NCBI GenBank assembly: GCA_964034945.1
Contig: OZ035962.1
Span: forward strand, 101,529,284-101,593,283
DNA length: 64,000 nucleotides
Direction: 5' to 3'
From: Chrysopilus asiliformis
Taxonomy: Eukaryota > Arthropoda > Insecta > Diptera > Rhagionidae
The notes below the pieces were generated by a model that was not told the DNA's origin, searched no databases, and worked only from the letters and a program-made list of their open reading frames with translations. Each line of letters opens with the position of its first letter. Within the stretch, counting starts at the first letter, position 1. A program made the translations under genes and the position numbers. This document shows positions 42,642 through 54,503 of the stretch, piece after piece.

Positions 42642-44154
42642 TATAGCAGGATAGCATATATAGAAGCATCAACAACGGCATCGTGGCAGTGAATAAATTT
42701 TCATAGTTATTGTTAAGATACTTTAAGATGCTTTTGTCCTCTACTAAGCGCTGATCTTAATAAATTGGATCGTTGCAGTTGCATTAAAACTTAATTTTTT
42801 TCATTGTTAAAAAAAATCCTCCTCGTCTTCAAGAAATCACCACCCCCGGCAATTTCTTAGCAACATCTTAGCAACTCTCATTTCGGAATCTCACGTGGAA
42901 AATGTGTTCTTCTTACCTTGCGTACACTGAATTAATATTTTTTGTTGCTTTTATTTGTACACCGCATAAATTGCGAACATATGCCATGATGTAGACCACA
43001 GATTAACCAGAAGCATCGATCTTTCTCAATAGTCGGAAGTTAGACCGTGCCAAGCGAGTTAATTTGCGGTTTGAGATGAGCTTCTTAAGTCCAGCATCAT
43101 CCACTCAACATAAGATGCCGCGCATTGTTATTACATAATTTAAAATTTCAGTTTTCGGATTCCAATAATGACGATCTTTAACTGGTGATGAGTACAAGAC
43201 AAAACCGAAATTTCTCAAGTAAAAAAAAAAATATTTTCAATAAGAAAGAAAGTGAATTTTAATCCACAAATTCTTCACTTTTACTCGGTTATGTTTTGGA
43301 TACACATAATTCAATTTGCGGTGATCACAAATAGATTGGTGGAGCATCATTGGGTTTTGCTTTTACTCGCACATCGCTCTTACTAATCAAAACCTCCTAC
43401 ATTTCAAATTTAAAAAAAAGGAGAAAAAAAATTCTGCGGTTTTTGATTTAATATTAATATTCTCGCCAGCGATTGCTGTATACATAATGTTGCGGATCCG
43501 CTAAACTTTCTACATTATGCTGCTCTACACCATGTAAAGCAGAAACTTTTGTGGATATTCCACTGAGATTGTACCTTTCGAGATCTCTCACGTCTATAAT
43601 TTGTGTGTTTTTGAATTGTTAATTAGTGAATCTTGTATAAAATTACTAACCAAAGGAACACTGGAGGCGGTTGCGGTTCATGGTTTAAATTCATTTGGAT
43701 GGAATTATGCCCAATGCTGGATATCAAATGTTGATTTTCGTGCGAAATCCATAAAGATGGATTTCAGTGTGTGACCTTATTTTCCATGGCAATATCTCAT
43801 ACATTTTTTTCTGGTTTCTGATCCACCACAGAACTGATTTTTTAATTTTAACAAATTAATAATATTTTAGAAAGTTTTTTTTTACAAGACATGCAATTTT
43901 GACATTTAGCGTTACAGTTCTAAGTATCTGAGATTTTAAATTTTGTTCAATTTTTTTGATTGAAAATAAGATGTTTTGAAGCCTTCTTCAGACTATGAAC
44001 ATTTTTTTTGAGTTTTACTAGAAATTTTTCTGTAATAATGTGCAACGTCCGTTTATAAACTTAACCCATTCCTACAAAATGTACATAAACCGAAGACCAA
44101 ACCTTAAATCAGCTTACCCGTAAATAAAAAAACTAAGAAAATGGCGCTTTAGGG
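42642..44154. other. Unassigned spacer
   Basis: About 1.5 kb of AT-rich sequence with no frame above 60 codons and no recognised repeats. Confidence 0.4.
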
Positions 44155-44330
44155 GAGAGGGGGGGGGGGGGGGGGGGGGTGAAAATCGCCACTAGCGGTT
44201 ATGTAAAATCATCTTCGAAACGTATTTAATCTTTATAAGTTTTTCGATACTATGCACCGTTTTCGAGAAAACAGGAAGAAAGTATCCCATTTGTATGGCA
44301 GTGGTGAGAAGCAGTGGTCCGCAATAATTT
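44155..44330 (-). mobile_element. Family A 3' module fragment with a poly-G run
   Basis: On the minus strand it reads CATACAAATGGGATACTTTC, TTTTCTCGAAAACGGTGCAT and ATGATTTTACATAACCG, ending at a run of about 20 G (plus strand, 44160-44180) where family A normally has a C/T-rich CCCTCCCC segment. The run is probably expanded from that segment. Confidence 0.65.
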
Positions 44331-44594
44331 TTTACCTGTATGCATTTTTTTTCAAGGCAAAATTTCCTGCGTCGAAAAAAAGGCCGTCTGCATAAAAATT
44401 AGCATATCCTTATACTACACTTTTTTAGTGCAAATTCTACAATTTTTGTGAGCAAAAGTGAGCAAGTTTTGTGTTTTCGAAGCAAGTGTTTATTGTCACA
44501 TCTTAAGCAATTACATTTCTCGACTTTTATTCATGCAAACTTGAAAATTTGGTCCAAAAAAGTGGAGTATAAGCATATGCTCATTTTTCTGTGA
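44331..44594. other. Spacer between repeats
   Basis: Nothing recognised; AT-rich. Confidence 0.35.
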
Positions 44595-45045
44595 ATTACA
44601 CCAGCGTGTCTAGAAATCAACTTTATTTTTCCATGTCCGTCTGTCTGCCTGTTCCGTGGAACTGATCAGTTGGGAAAAAATGAGGCTAAATACTTGAATC
44701 TTGGTACAGACGTTTTTTTTTCGTAAAATGGGAGGTCGAATTTCTTAACGGACAATATCGGATCACTGCTTCCCCTCTTCCTCATACTAACGAAACCGTT
44801 TTTTTTGCGATTTCCCCGAAAACGGTATGTCGTGGTATCCAAAAAGTTATAAGGATAACATAGTGCGTAATGCAATTTTACAAAAGTGCTTCGTGCATGA
44901 AAACTCAATCGGAGCAGCTTTAACAAATTTCATTCGCAATTTTATAATGAAATTTGATCTTTTTGAAAGCTTAGAGTCACGCAATATAAAGTATTTCACG
45001 AGGGCCTGGCAATCGGAGTTTTCATAAAAATTTCTCAAGAAATTT
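44595..45045 (+). mobile_element. Family C microsatellite-bearing repeat (single copy here)
   Basis: TGAATTACACCAGCGTGTCT and TTATTTTTCCATGTCCGTCT, a vestigial GTCTGTCTGCCTG array, then TTCTTAACGGACAATATCGG, CCCCGAAAACGGTATGTCG and ATAGTGCGTAATGCAATTTT. Block order parallels families A and B (ATGAATTACACC-type start, array, C-rich patch, 'cgaaaacggt' core), but the sequence is distinct. Ends near TTTCTCAAGAAATTTTGACT. Confidence 0.6.
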
Positions 45046-47317
45046 TGACTTGTGTCGCCTGCGGCGCATTTATTTTTACGTGTTTTACAATAATTTAACG
45101 ATCACAGTCGGAAAAGAAGATTCCCAATAGTGTTATTACTCTAAATTTAGAAGAAGGGGCCGCGAAAGAAAAAGGTTGGAAGTCACAGATCTTGTATATT
45201 CTTCTCTATTAAAATTTATTAGACTTTTTCAGTTTTTTTTCGAAAATTTCTTACTTTTTTTTGGAATATCTACAGGAAAATAAATATAAAATTTTAAATT
45301 ACATTAATAGTCGTTGGACTTTTCTCTAAAATAAGTAAAATGGCTTTAAATCTATTCAATTCCACTCCAATTTTGTGCGCCCAAAAAAATCGACACAAAA
45401 TTCTCACGACATAAAACCGCCAATATCAAAACGTTAAATTATTTTTTAATCTCATTTTCAACGAACTTTATTGGGATCAATTTATTTAATGTCCATCGAT
45501 GCGTACCTTTAATTAACACCTGTAGATTAATTGATTATATATTTTTTTTATAAATGAAAAATTCTTTGTGAATTTTTTGCTCGCTGTTTGCATAACTTTT
45601 TCAACGTTTGTAGATAATATCATGACCTTTCACCGAAATTTAATTTGCTGAAATCATTTAATGAGTTCACATTGGCAAGGAATCCATAGTATGAGACTGA
45701 CATTAATTTTACTAATAAATTTTGTGTACCAGACTATAAAAGTATAAAGCAATTTAATGCTCGAACCGCAATATTTCGATAAAACGCCAAAATATTGAGT
45801 ATTGTATTGGATCGGAATTTTAACGAAGTCGAGAAGTCGATAAAAGTCGTTGATAACGAAAGTAACCAATTCCAATAACATTTCAATAAATGAAATAAAG
45901 GAAAAAAAGGTGCGACGCTGTGAAGGGTTGAGATTGAAAATAAGATGATTTTGCGCCTAAAGGAGGGAATTTTATGAACATTCCGTGGAATCAGCATCAA
46001 AATCAGTAAGAAATCACAAAAAAGAGGCCATAAAGAGCTCAGCCTCAGCGTCAGAGTCATGTGAAGGGCATGAGGGAGAATTTTTCATTTCGTTCGTATT
46101 TCGCTGATATTTATATAAACACATTATCCTTTTTCGAGTTTATTTTGTTGTACAAGTAAAGGCCATAGTTAATTTATGTGATCAGGGCCTGTTTGCAAAT
46201 ATGTCTGTTGAACAACACTCTTGAAATTTATGTTTCCATCGGCCATACGGAATACGACTAGATAGACAGACAAGTCAGGTTAAGATCATCTCTAAGCAGT
46301 GAACAAAAAGCGCTGGGCATTTAAGTCCATGGAAATACTACGAAACCCTGTCCGTCGATCTTAAAGGGCCACGTCTCCTTTCAACCAGCATGTATCCTTC
46401 AATTACAGATCTAATCAGTCTTTTGAGTAAAATGCGAGTTTCCAGACATATCGCAGAAATAGGTCGTGCATCTTCTCATCATTCCATAAAGCATCAGCAG
46501 CAAACATTAGCATAAAGATGCCAATAAAGAAAAATAGTTAAATTACACGATGAATTTTTTTTTGGGATTTTTCCTTTTGTAATTTTGGAACAAAAAAAAA
46601 ACAGTTTTTTCAAAAATATTTTTTTGTAAGAGTACCTACAAAATAAACAATATGTTTTTGCTTTGAAAATCGTCCATTTAGTCGAGGAAAATCAAATCTA
46701 AAATTTAGGTTCTAAAAGCCTTATCACACCTAAGTTGATTTGGTCTTAAAATTGAACCTTAAATGGTATTTGTGTGCATTTTTTTTGCCCAACATGCGTT
46801 TTCTTTGAAAAATATTCGTCTACGATGAATTCACTTTAAACGACTTTCATTTGCAGCGAAATTCTTTCTATTAGACGTTTTGTACTCATTTTAACTTCCA
46901 AGGACTGTATCTGAAATTATAGAACTCATTTTTACATATTTGCACTTTGTAGATTTCTAATAGCAAAATCTATTGCCTCGTAAGCATTTTCATAGCCATC
47001 AAGGAAACTCCTGAACTGCGTCGCAGTTTAGTAAATAGTTTTTTTTCGAATTTTCCGATATTTTCTTTTACGAAACCATTTCTTTCGAGACAATTTCTAT
47101 CGAAAGCATTTGTATCAAACTACCAGATGTGTCATGGCCATGTTAAAAATTCGTAGAGGTCGAGGAAATTAAATAATTTCTGAAGACCGATTTTCTTTTA
47201 TCATATCGAAACATCGTAAAATTCACTCATACTTTTTTTCGGAACACAAGCCGGTTTTTAACACGCTTCGATATAAAACGTTTCGTTCTCACGAAATTTT
47301 ACCCGGCCAAAATTGTC
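45046..47317. other. Unassigned spacer
   Basis: Starts with TTGTGTCGCCTGCGGCGC, the near inverse of 2948-2965. Minus frames of 75 and 108 codons (45654-46060) overlap in different frames and are not recognisable. Confidence 0.4.
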
Positions 47318-47320
47318 TTA

Positions 47321-47708
47321 AGGTGCCGCTCCACATGAGAGTAAATGCCGGCGAGATCTTCTCGATAGCCGCTACTCGCAAATGGACACGTCTCTGAGAG
47401 TCGCTCGCAAAAACTCGCAAAAACTCGCGAGCTCGTTTCTGCGAGCTGTCAAAAGTGATTCTACTCTCTAGTCGACACACACCCACTGAACTCTCGGGGA
47501 GTTGCTCGCCAGATACGAACAGCGTTTGAATTTCGCTAGTAGCTTTCGAGAACTCGCCACAGCAAGATGTCAAAAAAAAAATCAAGATATTGGTCTTGAA
47601 AAGAGAAAAATCGTCGAAATTAAGTCTCAAATGGACAACCTCCTGCGAGTAACTCTCGAGAGTTTTTTAGAGTTACTCGCGTATTTATTCACATGTGGAG
47701 CGGCACCT
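47321..47708. mobile_element. PIF/Harbinger-like MITE with ACTCG internal repeats
   Basis: TTA at 47318-47320 and 47709-47711. Left end AGGTGCCGCTCCACATGAGA then GTAAAT; inverted right end AGGTGCCGCTCCACATGTGA then ATAAAT. The interior repeats ACTCGCAAAAACTCGC, GAGTTACTCG and CTCTCGAGAG. Frames of 94 and 113 codons on opposite strands span it and are by-products of this repetition. 388 bp. Confidence 0.88.
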
Positions 47709-47711
47709 TTA

Positions 47712-49355
47712 TATCGAGAACTGCACTTCATATACAAGAACTCAACAGTACATAGAGTTAAAGTGAGTTCAGGGTTCGACTTATGATCAGGATCGAAAAT
47801 ACTTGTAGAGTTGGAATTGCGAGCATGATCGGTATTACAAGGGTCTTAATTGCGTGGTAGCTAATAAAATTGTTGGAAAATTTTTCCAGTGTATTGGCAT
47901 TAAACAATTGTAAAATACAAACGATAAGAAAAGTAAAATAAAAGGAAAATCATCAACATAATCGAATAAGAAAAATATCTGAAATATATTCAAACGATTT
48001 ATTTGAGTAAAATTGCTAAGAAGGAAAGTTATATCTTTATTTTGCCACTAGTTTCGCTTCTGATATCGCGTAATACAAAACGACAACATAATATCCATAG
48101 AACATACGGAACAAGTCCTATGGAACTTCCTATACAGGTACATAACATTTTATAGATAAAACACACAAAAAAAAAATGAAGAGGTAAATCGTTAAGAATA
48201 AGAATAAACTCTAAAAGATGAGTTGAGAGTGAAAAAGTTTATGGCATTGAGACACGTTTAGACATACTGATATTCATATATACAATAATATATTAGCAAC
48301 AAAGGAAAACGAATTGAATTATGCTTGCAATATAGTTTCGTCTCGAATTTATCTGTCGAAATCTAGCCAGTTGACTTTGTTTCTAGCTAACTCCATGGTA
48401 AAACTCTGCGCTACAGTAGATATAAAGAAGTTTATTCTAAGAAACAGAATAGAACCATCATAAGAACTGTGAGGAACGTGCATCGAATGGCCCTCATCAT
48501 TTCGCCCATAGCGAATAAACTGCAAAAGTTTTCAAAGTGCGACTTTCATTTTACAATTTTCGAAAAGAATAAAAGATACAACAATCTTCTGCCTGTATAT
48601 GGGGTTTTATTTGTCTGACTTTCATCTTGTTTGATTGTCTGGTATGTCTGGTTGTCTGAATGTTTCTTCTGTCTTCTCAGGGAACAACTTTATTCAAAAT
48701 TTGAAAATTTCTCTACACTTCTTAACTTCACTTTAACCCTTCGGTCTTAACCCTTACAGTCAACTTGTCTTCAACTTTACACTATAAGTGAAGAAGTTGC
48801 AAATGCTATAGCAAACAGTCATTTTGTTAAATTTCCCTAAATTTGAATGGTGTGTGTACCAACCAAGTGTATAAAATAGGAATTCTTCAAGGAATATTGA
48901 CATTCATGAAATATAAAATAATTCTATTGTTGGACGAGGCACAGATGAAATGAAATTTTCTGCTACAATTTATTCACAACTCTATCTTTATGACGAATAA
49001 CTCTGATAGTAAACAGGATGACATTCATATAAAACTTTTGTCATGTTGCCAAGTTACATATAGAAGTGGGGACGACAGACACAACGTTGAGGCAAAGGGT
49101 GGTAGGATTAAGGAATATTACTTGAATTCGATGCTAAAACTTAAATGGGTTTTCCTTGATATTTCAATTGGGCCCCCCGAGGTGAAGACAAAATGCCCAT
49201 TTTAACGATGAATTCCAAATCGATTTAGGTACGTGTACACTCTCCAAAAAATCGGAGTCACCTTTCGGAGAAAATCTAACTCCGGGCCAGGCAGTTCACA
49301 ACAGTTCCCTGTGGATGGTAATTTTTAATAATTTTTCGGTGTTAAACAAACTGAT
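47712..49355. other. Unassigned spacer
   Basis: AT-rich, without repeats shared elsewhere; one 71-codon frame (48990-49205) is unrecognised. Confidence 0.4.
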
Positions 49356-49357
49356 TA

Positions 49358-49845
49358 AGGGTATTCACAGTCCTCTTTTAATTTTGGGTATTCGGTGTTT
49401 TCGGTAATATTAAAAGACTGAAAATATTCTGCTGTGAACATCCCACAGCACAGATTTGAGAACAGCGCTTTTATTGGATACGTGACCAAATCATGAACTG
49501 CGAATTTGACTGTCACATATTTTCAAATCCATGTTTGATGTATTCTTTTGAATTTCTATTGTGGCAACGGCTATCAAAATTGAAAAAATTTGCAGTCCGA
49601 TGAGATTAACAAAAAACCAGCGAGAAAATTTGACAACTAAAAACATTACTAGCGCCACTCGCGGTGGATTCTTGATACCGAATAACCGGGCCGGAAAACA
49701 CGACTCAAGGCTTTCTACAATTACCGAATCCGGTAATTCATTTTTACATGAACCAAATTACCGTCACGGTAAAAATCTGTTAAATTTGACTGAATTACCG
49801 AGCGGTAAAATTACTCGCAATTTAAAAGAGGACTGTGAATACCCT
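49358..49845. mobile_element. MITE with AGGGTATTCACAGTCCTC ends and TACCG/CGGTA internal motifs
   Basis: TA at 49356-49357 and 49846-49847. The first 24 bases of both ends are identical (AGGGTATTCACAGTCCTCTT then TTAA). The interior has TCGGTAAT (49398), ATTACCGAATCCGGTAATTC (49722), TTACCGTCACGGTAA (about 49763) and TTACCGAGCGGTAA (about 49794). 488 bp; a 99-codon frame inside has no known domain. If the ends are trimmed by one base the flanks are TAA/TTA, so a PIF/Harbinger origin is the alternative. Confidence 0.82.
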
Positions 49846-50109
49846 TACTATAAGAGATAAAAAAAAACTTCACCTCATATTTTTTTTTCTTCACAGTTTT
49901 TTAACACCCTTTACAATGGAAATAACTTAAAATGGAAATTACTCCTAAAAGGAATTTAAGTGAAATTCTGAATCATTTTCGAAGTCAATTCAAAATTGAG
50001 GTCAAAACATCGTTGAAGTTAACTTTTATCTCCTTAGAATAGGAATGTCAAGAAAATTCCACACTAGGTTGTTAAAGTTTTTTCTTATACCCCTTATTTT
50101 TTTTCTTAT

Positions 50110-50188
50110 TTTCGATAACAGTCGTTTTACGTGTTTTTGTTGGTAGAAAAGCACTAACAACAACACGTAAAACGACTCTTGTCGAAAA
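50110..50188. repeat. Hairpin with about 35-bp arms
   Basis: TTTCGATAACAGTCGTTTTA, CGTGTTTTTGTTGGT is mirrored after an 8-base loop by ACTAACAACAACACGTAAAA, CGACTCTTGTCGAAA. Three or four mismatches. Stand-alone; no target duplication was found, so it may be a tiny MITE or a fold-back relic. Confidence 0.85.
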
Positions 50189-50627
50189 CGACACGATTAT
50201 CAGAATCGGGGTGTATATTTTGATGCGGTGTTAATTTGTCGCCGGATTTTTTCGAGAGTGTAGAAGGAGAGAGGTGTATAAAATCACTATCCCAAATAGG
50301 AATTATGATAAATGCATCTTCATATAATCTACTTCTTAACATCTATTGAAATGGTTGCTCAAATAAATCCTTGAAACTAAAGCGTCTTAAGCTACTTGTA
50401 CAGATTTTCACGTCCTTTGCATAAAATTGAAATGTATGGCTGGGCAAAAGTAGAACGTTTTCAAAGTTGTCGTCATAAAGGACAAACTTTGAAACGATTT
50501 ACAAGTAATCGGGCGCATATTACGTTTTCTTATGAGGGGAATGATGGAAACTTTGGTGATAAGTTATGCAATTTAACATGTTGAAATGTATTGTATTGTA
50601 TTCACTGCATCTTTATGTTTTATATCA
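50189..50627. other. Unassigned spacer
   Basis: Includes small frames of 62 codons on each strand; nothing recognised. Confidence 0.35.
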
Positions 50628-50675
50628 CAATATTCGCCAATTGTAGCTTTTCTTATGTTTTAGAAGAGGATGGAG
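50628..50675 (+). mobile_element. Solo family A 3' terminus
   Basis: ACAATATTCGCCAATTGTAG then CTTTTCTTATGTTTTAGAAG. This is the hairpin-plus-tail terminal module of family A with nothing of the body upstream. Confidence 0.6.
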
Positions 50676-53600
50676 CGACAAATACAGGTTCCGCCCTGGG
50701 CGCCTGATTTGCCTTGCTTGTCAGGACCTTTATTGGAAAGCTGTTTTCGTCCAATAAGTATTGTCGCGATTTAAAAAAAAATCCAATTGGTAAAACCCAC
50801 ACCATAAATGTGAAGTTTTGTTGAAAATTTAGAAAATCTTATACCATAATTCGGATGTCATTTAACTCTTGATGTGGGAAACCAGGAAATGCATGCATAA
50901 AATAAAATACTTTCCGCGATTAAAAAGTGTAATTATGCAACATCAACAAAGCACAAGATGCTGTGATCCTACTGCAAAAACACCATCCACTCATAGTTTT
51001 TGTCTCACAGTTTCACACTTTTTTATGCTTTAATAAGCCAACATAAAGAAGACATTTTCAGTTTTACCACTTCTAACGATATTTCCACAAAGTTTTCTTC
51101 TCCTGTATGCAAAGTATTTTCAGCATAAACACAGATTTCTTGTTATTTTTTTCAGGGAGGGTGGGAAATCTTTTATCGTTGCTAAGGAGAACGATATGCG
51201 ACAGTTATGGTATTTGGAATGTTGCTAACTGCTATACAAATAGCGAAAAAGGGTTGCGTAACCCCATTTTGGGAACCCCCGGTGGGTGTTAGCGCGTGGT
51301 TCTCATAAACTATTCAAGTGATAATTGAAACTCGTACGATGGTAAACTTTGGTGGTAAAATAAAATAAGTCTTATCATAAAACTGTATAAAAGGGAAAAT
51401 AGTTAAAGTTTATAAATCTGATGCGATGTTAGCATAAAATTTACACTTTCACAGTTTAGACTTTTCCAGCTCTGAAGCGTTAAATTATGTATGGATGTCA
51501 AATAACGATCAGAGTCTAATAATTGCTCTTAAAGTAATTCAACCGCACATACTCGAGGCTTTTAGTTTGATGGTTTTTCTTTTCTATACGCTCGAAGGAA
51601 ATCAAATATTTTCACAATTCGCTGTATGCCATAGTGAAGTGCTTGAAAACTTCTTCATTGAAGGGGGAAACTTTGCGCAATTATCCGCAATGGGGCGAAG
51701 ACGAAAGTGGAATAGTTTTCCACATTCTTCTTTTTTTTACTCCTTTCTTGCTCCTTTCTTGCCGTTGCTATGCTGCTGCCATGCCGTTGAAAGTTTCAAG
51801 TTTTATTCGCGGTTCCTTGAAATTACCCTTCAGAATTTTACTTTTTTTTGTAAACTATGTGAATTGGTAGATATGAAAGAGCCTCTTGCTCTTCCGTTCT
51901 CCTGGCGATCATATTTTTCGGGACATCCGTTTTCGGGTGAAAATACCAAAATTGCCAATTAGTGATTTTGTGTGTGCTTTTTGTCTCTGTTTGTTAATAA
52001 CTTTTGATTTTTGTTGACAAAGGGCTGGAAAAAAAAACATCAGAAACTGACAGAAGGGGCTTGAAATACGACAGGAATAAAAATAAATTGGCGAAAATTG
52101 TGGCATTTCCACTTATTGTTAGATGGAAACGTTCGCAATGACAAATAAACGGCCAATAAAATGCTTGACCGATGCAAAAACTTGACGTAGAACTGCATCA
52201 AATGATGGTCAGAAGTAGTAATTGCGGTGGACGAGAGGAAGTTAGCTGAGGTTTGAAGGGTGTGGGTCCTAGGCTCAAATAAGAAAACACGGTTGGGACC
52301 AATTCTGTGCAGTCGGTACCAATTGACACATGGCTGGAATAAATGGCAATCGGGATTGCTGATGGCCATTTAGAATTCTCCTGATGGTCCGGAATGGATG
52401 GATGAACTCTGCTCAAAATGCAGACTTTAACGTTGAAGCAGAAGGACTTTTTTTTTGTTTTTTGCTCGTGTGAATGAAAAATGCCATTAGGTCGCGTAAA
52501 TTATTGGAATTCTCCCAGGGGGGTTGGCGAATCAAAGGTTAACTAGCCGGTCGGACGGTTGTGGTATTCGTTGGATGGTCATGAAAAATATTACTGTGGC
52601 AGTTGCAGAGTCCCAGGAATAAACGATGGTCACAGGTACCGATTCAGATTCAGGTTTGGGCTCTCGGTTCAGGCTAAGGTTTTAGGCTGATCGCCGCTGC
52701 CACCGATGATGCAATTCCATTTTGCCAGCTATTTTGTTCGCGATATTGCAATGCAAAATACATTACGAAGTACTTTAACCCATCATGCTCCCCGCATATG
52801 TGCAACATACGCACATTTTTCCAACATATACGATTAATGCCCATAGATATATGAATATGGGGAGCAAATATTTACCTCGGGGCAAATTTCTTTTTTGGTT
52901 TCCCTCCAGTAATTCAAGTGCAAAAAAAACAATTTTTTGCAGGGCAAAGTTTGCCCCTTTCCGATCCGATACTTGTTTGACGTGCAAATGGGGCATTGTT
53001 AGTGCAAAAATGCGCAAAATGTGCAAATCCGTCGACCAATTTACCATTAACCCTTTTTTACTTTGCTGCAGATTCCTTTGATGTGAAATTTGTGTACCTT
53101 TTGTGCTTTGGACGAGGTTAAGTCAAGTTTTCATTATAGGATTTTTATAGGTCGGGACAACCAAGAGCTCGAAAGGACACTAAAAAGCACTTTGAGGACA
53201 TGCAGTTTTATGTTGTCCAAAAACAAATGGATTAAAAAAAGAAGAAGAAATGCAAACAGTTTGGTTTAATTTATTTGCATTTTTTTTTGAACGTGTCGTG
53301 TTTTGTAAACGATTCCTTGTTAGCAAGTGACGAAAATTGTGATCTCGAGTGAGGATTCGACGGTTAAGTGCAAGAAAATGCTCTTTCAAAATCACCGTCG
53401 AAATTCTTTTATTTAAATTGCAGGTGATTTGGTTTCGTGAAATTTAAGGCTCACACGAGAAATGCGAAAAATGTTAATTTACTGAAAAGCTGGAATTTCA
53501 GAGTAGAGGAATTTTTTTTTGTATGTGAGGTGATTTAATCGGCTCTTTGCAAAGCACTAATTTTTAGAATTTCAAGTTCATAAATAGTTTTTCAGTTTTA

Positions 53601-53754
53601 TCTGGTTAAAAATTTCAACATTTTGAATTAGGAATTGCAAATTTTTAGCTAGCGTCACAAATTTTTCATTTTTTACTTTCTTATACAGAGTATGATTAAG
53701 TATTGTATTCAAGAAAGATTCCAGAGTGAGTCGATAGGAGCTTTTCTTCAAATA
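50676..53754. other. Unassigned spacer, largest repeat-poor block
   Basis: About 3 kb. The longest frame (plus, 51495-51962, 155 residues) is rich in Phe/Leu/Ser with a hydrophobic CC-containing stretch around residues 80-100. It overlaps another frame in the same direction and has no recognisable family. If a host exon exists in this window, this block is one of the better places to look. Confidence 0.4.
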
Positions 53755-54200
53755 TGTCTTTCTGCCTGTCAGTCTGCCAGCTTGTGTACACGATTTCTCT
53801 AATACTAATAGAACTAGAGCCATGAAATTTTACAGGCATGTTTAGTCCTAGAATGGGACGATCCTGGTCGATTGTTATTCCTACTATCCTGAGCTGTGCT
53901 TCGGCATTAAAGGTGGTCCCCTGCTCTGGCTGAAACTATAAAAAAATCCTATGGAAGTCCGTTAACCGGAAGTAGTTAAAATGGTGGCTTTTTTAAAAAA
54001 AAAACGCAATTTGGATTTTTGCGGTTTACTCCGAAATTTTGCATTTGTTGGTGGTCTTATATTCGAAAAAAGTTTGAGACAATGAAATTTCCTACACTTT
54101 TGGATTTTACTAGAACTCTGTATCTCAAACCGTTATCGAAATAAGCTGTCATTTCAAAGAAATTGGTTTTCTTTGGTTATAAAATTGGTTTTCTGCATTT
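53755..54200 (-). mobile_element. Family H repeat, interrupted by a retrotransposon tail
   Basis: TCTTTCTGCCTGTCAGTCTG (a vestigial GTCY array), ACTAGAGCCATGAAATTTTA and CAGGCATG, then after the inserted tail GGTGGCTTTTTTAAAAAAA, GGTGGTCTTATATTCG, TTGAGACAATGAAATTTCCT and CTCAAACCGTTATCGAAATA. In reverse complement the later blocks match 57639-57870 (CTCGATAACGGTTTGA, AGGAAATTTTATTGTCTCCA). Strand is given to match the copy at 56430. Confidence 0.65.
53888..53945 (+). mobile_element. Non-LTR retrotransposon 3' tail inserted in family H
   Basis: TATCCTGAGCTGTGCTTCGG, CATTAAAGG, GCTCTGGCTGAAACTATAAA and a short A run; the same words as 54415-54475 and 29940-29995 (-). No upstream reverse-transcriptase sequence: a strongly 5'-truncated insertion. 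Confidence 0.75.
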
Positions 54201-54227
54201 TTTTTTAAAATAAAATTTTTTTTTTAT

Positions 54228-54475
54228 ATGGATATGGCGCTACATGCCAAAAGTGAAATTGAGCCTCCCCGTTTTCGCACAGTAAAGTTTAGGAGTTCCT
54301 TCATTCTGCGAACGGCAAGACTTTGGAACGATTTACCATCCAATGGGTTCCCCCGGACTATCCCCGCAGAAGTTCAAGGAGAGCATAAACCGACATCTCT
54401 TTTTGTGCTTCCTACCATCTTGAACTGTGCTTCGGCGTTAAAGGGTCTTCCGTTAAGCTCTGGCTGAAACTATAT
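54228..54475 (+). pseudogene. Non-LTR (LINE) reverse-transcriptase C-terminus and 3' end
   Basis: The first frame reads FRTVKFRSSFILRTARLWND then LPSNGFP. After a one-base shift near 54352 the next frame reads QKFKESINRHLFLCFLPS and a stop. 'F..RT.RLWN.LP...FP' followed by 'FK..I..HL' is the typical C-terminal tail of LINE ORF2 proteins (Jockey/CR1/R1-like). The 3' untranslated part GAACTGTGCTTCGGCGTTAA, GCTCTGGCTGAAACTATATT and an A run follows. The catalytic core is absent because of 5' truncation, so the fragment is inactive. Confidence 0.8.
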
Positions 54476-54503
54476 TAAAAAAAAGTGGGACTGGATTCTG
54501 GGT

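Noticed and set aside
44160..44180. Poly-G run as a possible assembly scaffold artefact or telomeric signal
   Set aside because: It sits where family A has a C/T-rich patch read on the opposite strand and is not a telomeric repeat; simple expansion is the easier explanation.
47289..47786. 113- and 94-codon frames on opposite strands
   Set aside because: Both cover the Harbinger-like MITE and arise from its ACTCG-type internal repetition and inverted ends.
51495..51962. 155-codon plus-strand open frame
   Set aside because: Another frame overlaps in the same direction, composition is Phe/Leu-biased as expected from T-rich DNA, and no family is recognised. Kept only as a remark in the spacer entry.
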